Below, in pieces: positions 1-11,904 of a DNA stretch of 64,000 nucleotides; positions within the stretch are counted from its first letter, which is position 1, and every line of letters starts with the position of its first letter. The DNA lies in the NCBI RefSeq assembly GCF_964204645.1, contig NC_134026.1, positions 24,198,650 to 24,262,649 of the forward strand. The letters are read 5' to 3'. Position numbers and translations under genes: made by a program. Under the pieces are notes generated by a model. It did no database searches. It had not been told where the DNA came from and worked only from the letters and a program-made list of their open reading frames with translations. The stretch is from Tubulanus polymorphus. Taxonomy: Eukaryota; Nemertea; Palaeonemertea; Tubulaniformes; Tubulanidae.

Positions 1-40
<40 letters not shown>
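1..40. repeat. (TA)n microsatellite at window edge
   Basis: An uninterrupted TA dinucleotide run fills the first 40 bases and is cut by the window edge, so its true length is unknown. Confidence 0.95.
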
Positions 41-41
<1 letters not shown>

Positions 42-189
42 TGGTATTCCATAAACGGTACAGATCTTTACTGAAACGCACTCAGTTCAGTAAAATATCA
101 AAGAATTTCGCTGCAAGTTAGTTTGCGTAAAACCTTGTACCCTCGAAGATCGCGATTATATATAAGTATATTATTTTGGAGCTGCAATC

Positions 190-3100
190 ATGGCCAGAAA
201 AGCCTACAAGAGGTTACACAATGCAAATCATTGCACTCTAGACGAGGAGACGGTAAAAGCGGCTATACAAAAATATGGTGTTCCGAATATTTCTCTTGGT
301 GATTTAACTTGGGGTTTGATGTCCATTTTTATATACAAAAAAGACACCCCGAAATTACGACGTAAATTGTACGATTACATACGTCGCCATCCAAATCTCA
401 TGGTCGATGATACACAACAAAATCAAGAACCGGAACCAATTGATCTACAAAGAAAGGCTTGGCTACCGGTAAGTTTCATATCTTTATAGTAACCTGTTAT
501 TAAGCATAAGTCATGTGTAATTGAGAAAAACTCCAGCTGATTTGCGAAGAAAATATAGAAGATAAAACCTCCACCCCCACCACCTCCCTTGAAATACATC
601 TATTTGTCGCGCGGTAATAACCGCCTATCTATACTAAACGATTGACACATTACGAGATCCTGGCGTGCTCTGGAAGGCCGATGGTTGCTTCATACGATTG
701 AATATTGAATTTAAAATTGATTTCATAAAATGTTTCTAACGCAATATGTAGACTAGGCTGTTAAATCCATGTTTCGCGTTTTATCAAACATTTTTTTAAT
801 ACAAATATAAATGATATTTCAAAAAATTGTTTGTAAGAAACTAAAAAGCTTCAGGCCCTGTACAGCAAGAAAAGTATCAGTTGCAACTAAAAATGTCTAG
901 GGGGTTCTTGATGTGACTAAAATGTGTACTTGACGTTCTCATAACAAGATAATTGTTATGAGAATGTTTATAGTGTATTTTGTATGTGCATTATTTATTA
1001 ATGATATAATGGAATTTTGTTCAACTTCGTGGAAATCTCACTAAATTTTTCTTAAATTTTCAAACAATTCCTATCGTCCGCATGGTCGTTGTAGCGGCTC
1101 TGCATCATCGGTCGCAAAGTAACATTGCACACAGTCCCTTATTACTTCCCTGGAACCCACCCCTACAGAAATTGATGAGAAATGATTAAAAGTTAAACTA
1201 AAAAGTAAAAAAAATATACGTATTATCATGCAGCACAGAAATCTATAGTCTAGGAATGAAGTCTCCCGTAACAATTTGTAGTGATCATGAAAATAACACT
1301 GACATCCTGTCGCCAGAACTAGAATAGCTAAAAAAGTATATAAAATTGCGTCAGTCGTGTAAAGAATTTCAAAGGACACAGTCCAACGTTATAGAAAGTA
1401 AAATAAAATAGCGAAATATCGGTAAAGAAAGTTTTAAGTACTTTAAAATTCTAGATCCGCTCCGATAATCGATTATCCCTCCGTCTGTGTTTATGTTGTG
1501 GCTATACAAACTAATACTTGCAAGGAGAGGCATCATGTTTATTACTCAAGATGAAACTTAAATTTTAAGTGTTATCTTTAATGTTCAGGACATTTTTGAT
1601 TGTTGTCCACTGATATTTTAGGGCTAACCGGAATAGCCGTTGCACCAGCAGTTCACATAGATACCTGGTGCAAAAATAAACGATATCTCCATATATCTTT
1701 AGAACCACCTACTGGTAACCGCAAGTACTGGTAGGCCTGTAGGTGATCATAGCAAGGTGTGGGCAATAAATTAGCAGAAGCCGATGACAAGTAGTTAATT
1801 AAGCCTTTGCGCAGCATTCGTAGTCAATGCACATGCGTTATTACTCCAAAAGTGATGACAGCACAATGCGCTCTTGTGCTGCGCTGAAAATAAATAATCC
1901 CCTCTCCAAATCACCACTGATTTTAAATCCCCTCTCTGATGCTTGAAGAAAGCTAGTTATTACCACTGTCCATGGTTATTCACCCGTAAATTATATGATG
2001 TTTGGTATAAAACTCAACTTCGCGTATTTTGCTGTTGTTTTCGCCTTTGATCAACCTGCACCAGTAATTTATTGATTATTTCATTTTCTCAGTTTAAGGC
2101 AAAAAAATGATACCCTGTTTCCCATTCTCCGACCGAGTCCCATAAAGTACGACAAAAATCATAAAAATAAATGCTGCCGACCGGGCCTATTACCTTCTTA
2201 TTTTTATGATGCAGATAAAAACCGACCGGGTGGGTCAATATAAGTAGTATATGGTAATGAATTTACTTGTTTAAAATCAGATGCCAAATAGCGTGAGGTC
2301 GGGACTTGAACCTACGCCAACACTCCTGGGTAGAATCGCCGTTGTTCCAGAACCCGTAACGTCGACTGGTGTCCAGACTTCTAGATTAGTCTGGACACCT
2401 TTGCTTTTAACAGAAATACACTCGATCATTTCGACTTAATCACTCAATCATTTCGACTTTCGAAACTCTTGTTTCATAAAGAAATTAAAAAAAATGTTTT
2501 TGAAGTTGAAATTTAAAAATCAGATTCAAATTGGAAATATAAGGTAATTTATATTTGGTTCATGCTAATGATGATGATTCTTGTCTGGGATTTGGAGATT
2601 TTTATAATTTCATTTACTTTTAGATATTTAATTCGTGGCACTAAATAAGTATTTTCATGCGTTTGAATCACGCCAACTCCCCATACTAATGGCGTTTCTT
2701 CGATATTTACTAAAGCTTATTCTATAGAACGCTTTGTAGCCATGAGCGAAAAATCCTCGGTAGTTGGGAATGATCCAAGGTTTGGCAGCTAAACTAGGCA
2801 GAGTCTCTTGCTTATTGTTTCCATTCTGGCTATTTAGAAAAATAGTTGAATAGTTAACGTACCCTCGAAAATTGGGGAAAACAGGAAGATATGAATGAAC
2901 CAACATCTGGAAATCAAACTAGACCTACAAGTATACTATAATGGTATTTGACAAACAGTGAGAACTTCTAAAAACCATATCCTGTACATCTTTTTTATCT
3001 CAAAAATTTCAGTGGAAACAGTTTTGAAATGAAAATAAAGAAAGGCCGGCCTGGTGGAAATATGTCAAATTTCATACTTTTTATGGAAAAAATAAAAATA

Positions 3101-6100
3101 AAATGCTGCCTGCCTGGTCACTTTTGGGCATACAGTTTTCCTCTATAGATGAGAAACAAGGTATCATTTTAGGCCATTTATATAGGTTTCGAATTGTTCT
3201 ACCAGTGTCCCCGTACACAATCAAAGTTCGGTAAAGTGCAGCAATACACCATCTATCAAAAAAATAAGTATTTTTCGAACAGATCTGCACTTCTTGCACC
3301 GTGACTGATAGTAATATTTATTTGTAGGAATCCTGCAATAACATTCAAAATGAAGTTGATTTGACCAGCTCATCGAATTCGAGTTGCATAGAATCGACCA
3401 TATCCTCACCGATAACATATGCTGATATTGTTAAAGCCATGCAAACCTCTTTGTTAGCCGCTTCTGAAGAAAGCGATGATGACGGAAACAACGGCAGCAG
3501 TAGCAGCATTGACAAGGAAATTGATAAAGGTGCATTAAAAAATAAGGCCGAGTATATTCGGCTGACATCGAATGCAGCAACATCGTTATGGTCAAAAGCC
3601 TCCTTGATATCCCCAACGTATGCTGACATATTGAAGGCTACTCCACAATCGAACAGTGGGTCTAAAAGTCAACCGGAAATGGAATCTAGAGCTGTGCCTG
3701 AAAAAACACCACCTGTATGTGTTGAGCAAAGGAATAGTGAAATAGTGCACTCAACCTACGCCGATAAGTTGAAGGCCAACCAGCGAGTGAAATCACCCGC
3801 TAATGATTTTTCTACACATAGCTCGCTGGATGAATCGGAAATTGAGCCTATGGAATGCTCAAATGAATCAGTAGTGCGAAACGATATAGAGTCGTCGAAT
3901 GATATTTCATCACTTTCGCCAACGTATGCCGACATATTGAGAACGAATCCACAATCAAGCGGCGAGACTAAAAAAGAACCCGAACGGGAATCTACACCTA
4001 AAATAACAGTACCACCGGAAGTAAGGACACCACCTCAATATGCGGAGCTACAAAGAACTGCAAAACCTCCATCGTATGACGAAGTCATGCGAAACCGACA
4101 GGCCTATGTCCTCGATGACGAAAAAATAAATGGACCAAATCGGATGACATCAATTAACGAACAAGACGTTGAACCAATCAATACAAAAAACATAGAATTT
4201 AAACGGAATCCACCGCGGCATAAACGTAAACGTTATACCGACTTTTATCGTCCAACGGTCTTCCATCGCTTAGACAGTGGGAATATTAAATACTGCTACT
4301 GCCAGGAACCAAACGATGGGGATCCTATGGTGGAATGCGATTATTGTGGCAACTGGTTTCACTATCGATGTATGAAAACAGACATCAACACGCAAAATTT
4401 TACAGATGAAACAGCCGTATTCTGCTGTTCCAGTTGCACCTCTACTTTCATTCGTGGTTCTAGCAAACGGGGCATCGTGAACATAAAAAACACATGTTGG
4501 CTAATATCGGCAATACAAGCATTTTTGTCAACAAGTTATGCCGGATTTCTGCGGACGATGGATGTCGAGCGACCTGTGCAACGGGTAACTGATGTGGTTC
4601 AAAGGAAAATCCTTCGGATTAAAGATCAACTGTCGTGCATTATACAAATGGTTTGTACTGATACGTTTGATGAACCGTATGTGGGAAGAGAATTTATGGA
4701 CACCTTGATTGAAAGTGTTAATGAACTCCTTCCTGGAGTATCTAACGGTATTATGTTTGATTGTGACGATTTTGTACGCCAAATATTGACAAAACTGCTT
4801 GTGATGTTCGATCGCCAGGATAAACTTCGCTTTATCACAAAAACCTACTGTAAGCGTTTGAACCATCATCACGAATACATAAACAATGACCAACAATTTA
4901 ATGAATTATTGATAGGTCGCTACGCTATTCCGAATGATGATATAATGATGGCTATTCGGCGCTACTTCGAGGAAGAACGCAGAGACTGTCGATGCCCATG
5001 TCCACATTGTGAAACACAGCGTCAGCGTGAAACAGAAGAAGTCAGATATATACAAAAGATAATTAATCTGCCAAAAACGCTGATCGTAAATATGGCCCGT
5101 TGCAGGATTAACTATGAGGACGGATCACTTTTTAAGAACATGGACCCGGTGAAGCCGTCGTCGATATTAGATATGACATCATTCATGGGTGCTGACGCAC
5201 CGCAGTATGCATCTCGGTGTTACTGGTTGTCCGCAGTTATTGTGCATCGAGGTTTCGCAGCAGATAGTGGTCATTATGTAACCTATCGATTCAACCGCGA
5301 TGGGACCGTTACTTTATTCGATGACAGCGTGGTAAAAATTGTTCACCCACAATTAGCGGATGCGGATATCACTATCAATGGACAGATGTTCATATATACG
5401 ATAGATAACATCCACTGTGACGGGATACCAAAAACACAGGCCGAAAATTTGAAAGAAGTTAAACAAATGGAAAACCGATCTATTTCACCAAGGAAGTGCC
5501 GGTCACCAAATTCTCATGAATCGATTCATGAATACAAAAGTCCATCGTTCGAAGATAAAACGGTAAGTAGCGTAACGATGACAGACGATGACATTCTGAG
5601 TCACAGGACATTGGAGGCGCTTTCAAATACAATAGTAGAAATTGATGCATATGAAGCTCCGACACCGGAACCGGCACTATTTCAGTTAAAGGCTGACGAA
5701 TGGAATGAACTCATAAAAAAAGCAACCGTTATAACATCAAAGAAAAAGCCAGCTCAAAGACAAAGATCTCTACCACCGAATTGGGTAAACATATTTCATG
5801 ACTATATAAAAGAAAGCAATCCACATTGTACCATACAATTCAAGGGTCACCGAGTACGAGCAGCAAAATCAAGAAAAAGAAATGCTCCCTTATTTACAGC
5901 AACGGGTTATTGCAGCATTGGAAAGAACGAAGAAGATGTAAGGGAGTGCCCTTGTTCTATAAAGCTGGTGATGAATGATCAATTAAATTGCATAGTTACA
6001 TACACAGGTACAATACTACACGAGAAAGGTTGCAATAGCCGTAGATATTTCAGAGCAAATGAAAGAGATGAGATGAAAGCCCAATTACTGGATGAAAAGC

Positions 6101-8604
6101 ATCCCCGTAAATTACAAGATAGACATATAAGTCAACTTACAAAAACACAGCTAGCTTCCGGCAATTGGTCAGGTGCAACCGTATCCAGTGATGTTTATAG
6201 AAGTATGCAACATGAAGCCAGAAGAGGACTTCAAATGAATGATGATGTGTGGAAGAGTCTTATTGAAATGAAACAAAAATTCAAAATTGAAGACGGACTC
6301 GATGATGAGGACTTACCAGGATATGTACATCATATTGGAATAGATCCGGCCACCATACATCTCTATTCCCACGCAGGAATTAAAGCATATCACGACCTTG
6401 CAACAAACTTTCCCATATATTATGATGCAACGGGGTCAATTATAAGGAAGCAAAAAGATGGACCAGATTACTACTATCATGCATTAGTTATTCACAATCC
6501 AAACGTCAAACCAAGCACTCCTTTAGCAATAGCTGAGATGATAACCCGAAGCCAAAATGCACCCACAATTATATCATGGTTGGCAAACATCCAGCACGCC
6601 GAAAAACGAATTTACGGGTACAAAAATACGATATCACCATGCATTATTTCAGCTGATAGAAGCGCAACATTTTTGTTAGCCTGGTCGAAAATGATTAATT
6701 CTGAAGACGTTGCAGATCACTTGCAGAGAGCGTACCGAATAGTAACCGGTGAAGCTTCAAAAGATGATTTAGGAAAAACCATATACCATATGGGATGTTG
6801 CCACCTTATGAAGGATGCTAAAGTAATGGTGAAAAAGTACTATGCAGCAAATTATCGACTCGGCATGTACATTTTCAGCGTACTGGCAAACGTCTCTAAC
6901 CTGAAACGTTTTGAAGATCTATACTACAGCATTTGTTACGTATTGATTTCACAAAAAAACTCACCAAAAACTGCTGAGCACATGCGTAGACTGCAAGCTG
7001 CACTGGAAACATTGGGCACAGAGGAAGAAGATGTTATAAAAAGCACCTATGTCGAACCCGAGGTAAAAAATAACGATGATGAGGGCGGGGATGAAGAGAT
7101 GTCTAATCGTTTGACAGAAGAAGAATTCATTCATTCGAATAAAACTTCGTCATTTGCTAAAATGGGTAAGAAAATACTGGAGAGGGTGCGAGCGGATATC
7201 TTGACAGAACGTGCAAACGAGTACATTGAGGAAAACCCTGCAGTATCAGAAACATTACTGAAGAAGATACAAAGTCATTACATTCCGACTATACCATTAT
7301 GGTCTAACATGCTGCGTGGGGACCTCAGACGACACTTCCCAAACGGAAGTTCGCAGCGTGAATTCGTTCGCCTCACCGGTACCGTACCCAAAACACAAGG
7401 ATTAATTGAAGAATTTTGGAAAGATGTCAAAGGTTCGATGACCAATTACATTCGCTGGCGCCCAGATGTATTTGTATCTAAAGCCAAAGATTTCCACGTA
7501 TCCAGGTGCAAAAAGTTTTTCATGCAGTCTACTTTAAAGAAAAAGACAAAGCGTGCTGGGAAACGATTAAAAAGTCTGACGAAAGAGAAGTGGCATCATA
7601 CGCCAACAGTTCTAGGCAGAAAAATGACTGGTAACAGTAACACAAAGAAAAAAGGCCACTTCCAAAAACCTCCCAAAACTCCAGTGACAGCTCGAAAAAA
7701 AACTGATTCCACAAAATTGCAGAAAAAGATCACTCAGGCAGGAGAAAAGAACAAAGCAATTGGCATTTCAACAAAACGGAAATTGACCTTCGAACCAATG
7801 ATCAAAAAAGTTAAGTTTGATAACTCGACACTCAACAGAAGTGACCACGAAAAGACGGTAAACGAAATAAACTTCCATCCAGGAAATACATCAACCCCTA
7901 AAATGAAGAAGGTGATCACATTTAACAAACCTAAAAATTCTGTTGAAGTCATCACAATATCACCTGAGCAACAAGAGAAAAACAACAAAAAGATCGTCTT
8001 CAGACACGCCTATCACTTGTCATTAAAGGTAATAGGAAGTATCTTGAATTCAAAGGAATGGCTAACCGATGAAGTGATTCATGCATATGCAGAAGCTGTT
8101 TTCTGTAATACTAATGCCAATTTCCTAACAAGTTTTTTCTACAGCGCCTGCTTGAATAAAAATCAAACCACAGATCCAGTGGTATATCTCAAAGATGACA
8201 TTACTGATAAAAAGTATCTTTTTATACCAATCAATAGATCTAATCATCATTGGGTATGCGTTATCATCAATACCGAAGCAAGGCATTTGATATATCTAGA
8301 TCCTACCAATAGAAGTGGCCCTACACTGCATGGACAACAGGCAATAAAGGTGATAAAGGATGTTTTTCAACGGAAAATGGGAGAAACCTTCATGGAAAAC
8401 TGGACAGAGCTATACGACCCACCAAGTAAAACTCTGCAAATTGACTTAAGCAACTGTGGTGTATACATTTGTGCATATTTCGAATCAATGTTGATATCAT
8501 CAAAATTGTCATTCAATCTCAGGGAAAACTGGACAGCATTAAAGTATCGGAAGAAGATGCATGCTATTCTGATGAAAGCCAAGTCTAATGCAGTTACCTA
8601 TTAA
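190..8604 (+). CDS. PHD-USP-MULE transposase-ULP1 multidomain transposon protein
   Basis: Two exons are inferred: 190-468 (93 codons, donor CCG|GTAAG) and 3328-8604 (acceptor TTTGTAG, with an in-frame TAG just before the exon). They join in phase 0 to give 1,851 residues. Visible in joined numbering: motifs TYADI(V/L)K-like at Y124, 191, 237 and 293, and PPxY at Y331 and 343; a PHD finger (416-464, from CYCQEPNDGD); a USP domain with Cys box NIKNTCWLISAIQAF (C483) and His box SGHYVTYRF (H742) followed by FDD; a C/H finger (C955, C967/C969, H991, C995) resembling WRKY-GCM1 fingers of MULEs; a DDE-like core (YYDATGS D1126, ISADRS D1203, candidate E1454/E1455 in LIEEFWKDVK, GCCH between); a Lys-rich linker; a ULP1 domain (H1734, D1751, Q1797, C1803 in SNCGVY). 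No inactivating break is visible in 5.3 kb. MULE/Phantom/NOF relationship is by motif; a host-domesticated gene is the alternative. Confidence 0.75.
2096..3175. mobile_element. Possible inverted-repeat element, family shared with ZCCHC8 introns
   Basis: The left end (around 2096-2126) reads AAGGC, an A-run, then ATGATACCCTGTTTCCCAT. The right end (around 3149-3175) is nearly its reverse complement (ATGAGAAACAAGGTATCAT, then TTTAGGCC). The same terminal pattern bounds two short elements at 36998-37222 and 37580-37742. The interior is about 1 kb and non-coding, and also repeats a short segment near 2170 and 3100 (AAATGCTGCC). The boundaries could belong to two separate damaged copies rather than one element. 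Confidence 0.35.
2285..2400. repeat. SINE-like fragment with B-box-like sequence
   Basis: The minus strand contains GGTTCAAGTCCC (2308-2319 region), close to a tRNA B box, but the flanking bases do not make a T-stem, so it is not a tRNA gene. The adjacent segment ends in a perfect 12-bp inverted repeat (GGTGTCCAGACT with AGTCTGGACACC, 8-nt loop). Part of it (2349-2385) resembles 26251-26284. A degraded SINE or MITE is the likeliest reading. Confidence 0.3.
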
Positions 8605-8618
8605 AAAGTCTAATGCAA

Positions 8619-11615
8619 AGTATCCACAAGGGTCAACAGTTTGTATGTTGGTTTGTTGAGGTTCTGAAATATCACTTTCCTATCAGGGTCGAGTCATCGG
8701 TCCACGCGATGCCAGTATACCTACTAGGGTCAATAGTTTGTATATGTCGGATTTTTTTAAAGTTCTGAAATATCAATTTTCCCTATGAGGGTCGAGTCAT
8801 CGGTCCACGCGATGCCAGTACCCACTAGGGTCATTGTATATGTCGGTTTATTGAGGTTCTCAAATATCAATTTTCCCTATCAGGGTCGAGTCATCGGTCC
8901 ACGCGATGCCAGTACCCACTAGGGTCATTGTATATGTCGGTTTATTGAGGTTCTCAAATATCAATTTTCCCTATGAGGGTCGAGTCATCGGTCCACGCGA
9001 TGCCAGTACCCACTAGGGTCAATAGTTTGTATATGTCGGATTTTTTTAAAGTTCTGAAATATCAATTTTCCCTATGAGGGTCGAGTCATCGGTCCACGCG
9101 ATGCCAGTATCCACTAGGGTCATTGTATATGTCGGTTTGTTGAGGTTCTGAAATATCACTTTTCCCTATGAGGGTCGAGTCATCGGTCCACGCGATGCCA
9201 GTATCCACTAGGGTCAATAGTTTGTATATGTCGGTTTATTGAGGTTCTCAAATATCAATTTTCCCTATGAGGGTCGAGTCATCGGTCCACGCGATGCCAG
9301 TACCTACTAGGGTCAATAGTTTGTATATGTCGGTTTATTGAGGTTCTGAAATATCAATTTTCCCTATGAGGGTCGAGTCATCGGTCCACGCGATGCCAGT
9401 ACCTACTAGGGTCAATAGTTTGTATATGTCGGTTTATTGAGGTTCTGAAATATCAATTTTCCCTATCAGGGTCGAGTCATCGGTCCACGCGATGCCAGTA
9501 TCCACTAGGGTCAATAGTTTGTATATGTCGGGTTTTTTTAAAGTTCTGAAATATCAATTTTCCCTATGAGGGTCGAGTCGTCGGTCCATGCGATGCCAGT
9601 ACCCACTAGGGTCATTGTATATGTCGGTTTATTGAGGTTCTCAAATATCAATTTTCCCTATCAGGGTCGAGTCATCGGTCCACGCGATGCCAGTATCCAC
9701 TAGGGTCAATAGTTTGTATATGTCGGGTTTTTTTAAAGTTCTGAAATATCAATTTTCCCTATGAGGGTCGAGTCGTCGGTCCATGCGATGCCAGTACCCA
9801 CTAGGGTCATTGTATATGTCGGTTTATTGAGGTTCTCAAATATCAATTTTCCCTATCAGGGTCGAGTCATCGGTCCACGCGATGCCAGTATCCACTAGGG
9901 TCAATAGTTTGTATATGTCGGGTTTTTTTAAAGTTCTGAAATATCAATTTTCCCTATGAGGGTCGAGTCATCGGTCCACGCGATGCCAGTACCCACTAGG
10001 GTCAATAGTTTGTATATGTCGGATTTTTTTAAAGTTCTGAAATATCAATTTTCCCTATGAGGGTCGAGTCATCGGTCCACGCGATGCCAGTACCCACTAG
10101 GGTCATTGTATATGTCGGTTTATTGAGGTTCTCAAATATCAATTTTCCCTATCAGGGTCGAGTCATCGGTCCACGCGATGCCAGTATCCACTAGGGTCAA
10201 TAGTTTGTATATGTCGGGTTTTTTTAAAGTTCTGAAATATCAATTTTCCCTATGAGGGTCGAGTCATCGGTCCACGCGATGCCAGTATCCACTAGGGTCA
10301 ATAGTTTGTATATGTCGGGTTTTTTTAAAGTTCTGAAATATCAATTTTCCCTATGAGGGTCGAGTCATCGGTCCACGCGATGCCAGTACCCACTAGGGTC
10401 AATAGTTTGTATATGTCGGATTTTTTTAAAGTTCTGAAATATCAATTTTCCCTATGAGGGTCGAGTCATCGGTCCACGCGATGCCAGTACCCACTAGGGT
10501 CAATAGTTTGTATATGTCGGGTTTTTTTAAAGTTCTGAAATATCAATTTTCCCTATGAGGGTCGAGTCATCGGTCCACGCGATGCCAGTATCCACTAGGG
10601 TCAATAGTTTGTATATGTCGGGTTTTTTTAAAGTTCTGAAATATCAATTTTCCCTATGAGGGTCGAGTCATCGGTCCACGCGATGCCAGTACCCACTAGG
10701 GTCAATAGTTTGTATATGTCGGATTTTTTTAAAGTTCTGAAATATCAATTTTCCCTATGAGGGTCGAGTCATCGGTCCACGCGATGCCAGTACCCACTAG
10801 GGTCAATAGTTTGTATATGTCGGGTTTTTTTAAAGTTCTGAAATATCAATTTTCCCTATGAGGGTCGAGTCATCGGTCCACGCGATGCCAGTATCCACTA
10901 GGGTCAATAGTTTGTATATGTCGGGTTTTTTTAAAGTTCTGAAATATCAATTTTCCCTATGAGGGTCGAGTCATCGGTCCACGCGATGCCAGTACCCACT
11001 AGGGTCAATAGTTTGTATATGTCGGATTTTTTTAAAGTTCTGAAATATCAATTTTCCCTATGAGGGTCGAGTCATCGGTCCACGCGATGCCAGTACCCAC
11101 TAGGGTCAATAGTTTGTATATGTCGGGTTTTTTTAAAGTTCTGAAATATCAATTTTCCCTATGAGGGTCGAGTCATCGGTCCACGCGATGCCAGTATCCA
11201 CTAGGGTCAATAGTTTGTATATGTCGGGTTTTTTTAAAGTTCTGAAATATCAATTTTCCCTATGAGGGTCGAGTCATCGGTCCACGCGATGCCAGTACCC
11301 ACTAGGGTCATTGTATATGTCGGTTTATTGAGGTTCTGAAATATCAATTTTCCCTATGAGGGTCGAGTCATCGGTCCACGCGATGCCAGTACCCACTAGG
11401 GTCATTGTATATGTCGGTTTGTTGAGGTTCTGAAATTTCAATTTTCCCTATCAGGGTCGAGTCATCGGTCCACGCGATGCCAGTACCCAATAGGGTCAAT
11501 AGTTTGTATATGTCGGGTTTTTTAAAGTTCTGAAATATCAATTTTCCCTATCAGGGTCGAGTCATCGGTCCACGCGATGCCAGTACCCACTGGGGCCAAT
11601 ACTTTGTATGTAATA
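8619..11615. repeat. Satellite A: about 30 tandem units of 94-103 bp
   Basis: Each unit carries GGGTCGAGTCATCGGTCCA followed by CGCGATGCCAGTA. The recurring GAGTC falls at 8691, 8794, 8888, 8982, 9083 and so on to about 11560, giving units of 94 bp (a short form with GGGTCATTGTATATG) or 99-103 bp (GGGTCAATAGTTTGTATATG). Units differ by few bases, so the array is young or homogenised. Higher-order structure is visible: dimers of about 195 bp at 9480-9880 and trimers of about 303 bp at 10370-11200. No ORF crosses the array. It begins about 15 bp after the stop codon of the transposon gene. The last units near 11400-11600 are slightly degenerate. Confidence 0.97.
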
Positions 11616-11904
11616 CGTACATTTGTTTTCTAAAGGTATAGATTTTCAGCTCAGAAGATTATTCCATGAGATGGTTTATGGCAAGAAGATGGTTTCAAGA
11701 AGATAATTCCATGGCAAAGTCTATCCCCGTATCATAGGCCCTTATAAGGGCCACTCATATGTCCAGAAAGAGCAGTTTGTGCAGCGCCTCCTCGCTTTGC
11801 TTCAAATTTTTACATTTAACTTCATATAAGTAGCCAACGAAAGGAGGTATAAACCGTGAGAAATTTTAATGAAACGTCATTTTCATTAATTATGTTTTAC
11901 GTGT
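11616..11904. other. Unique spacer between two satellites
   Basis: About 290 bp of non-repetitive sequence separate the two arrays. It contains a local repetition of an AGAAGAT(T/G)-rich segment near 11655-11705 (TTCCATG occurs twice). I see no gene or RNA in it. Confidence 0.6.

Larger units (their letters stand above)
469..3327 (+). other. Long intron of the transposon gene
   Basis: This 2.86-kb interval has no convincing coding content. Its GT and AG ends fit an intron joining the 93-codon first exon to the large ORF. It holds a perfect 12-bp stem with a 5-nt loop (936-947 with 953-964), a second 12-bp stem (2368-2379 with 2388-2399) and terminal-repeat-like ends near 2096 and 3175. If the gene is instead intronless, translation would start inside the large ORF and the first exon would be chance. 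Confidence 0.55.

Noticed and set aside
2285-2370. Possible tRNA gene on the minus strand
   Set aside because: Only the B-box-like word fits; the T-stem does not pair and no acceptor or anticodon arm can be built.
11835-11855. Shine-Dalgarno-like AAAGGAGGT
   Set aside because: Chance purine run in eukaryotic non-coding DNA.
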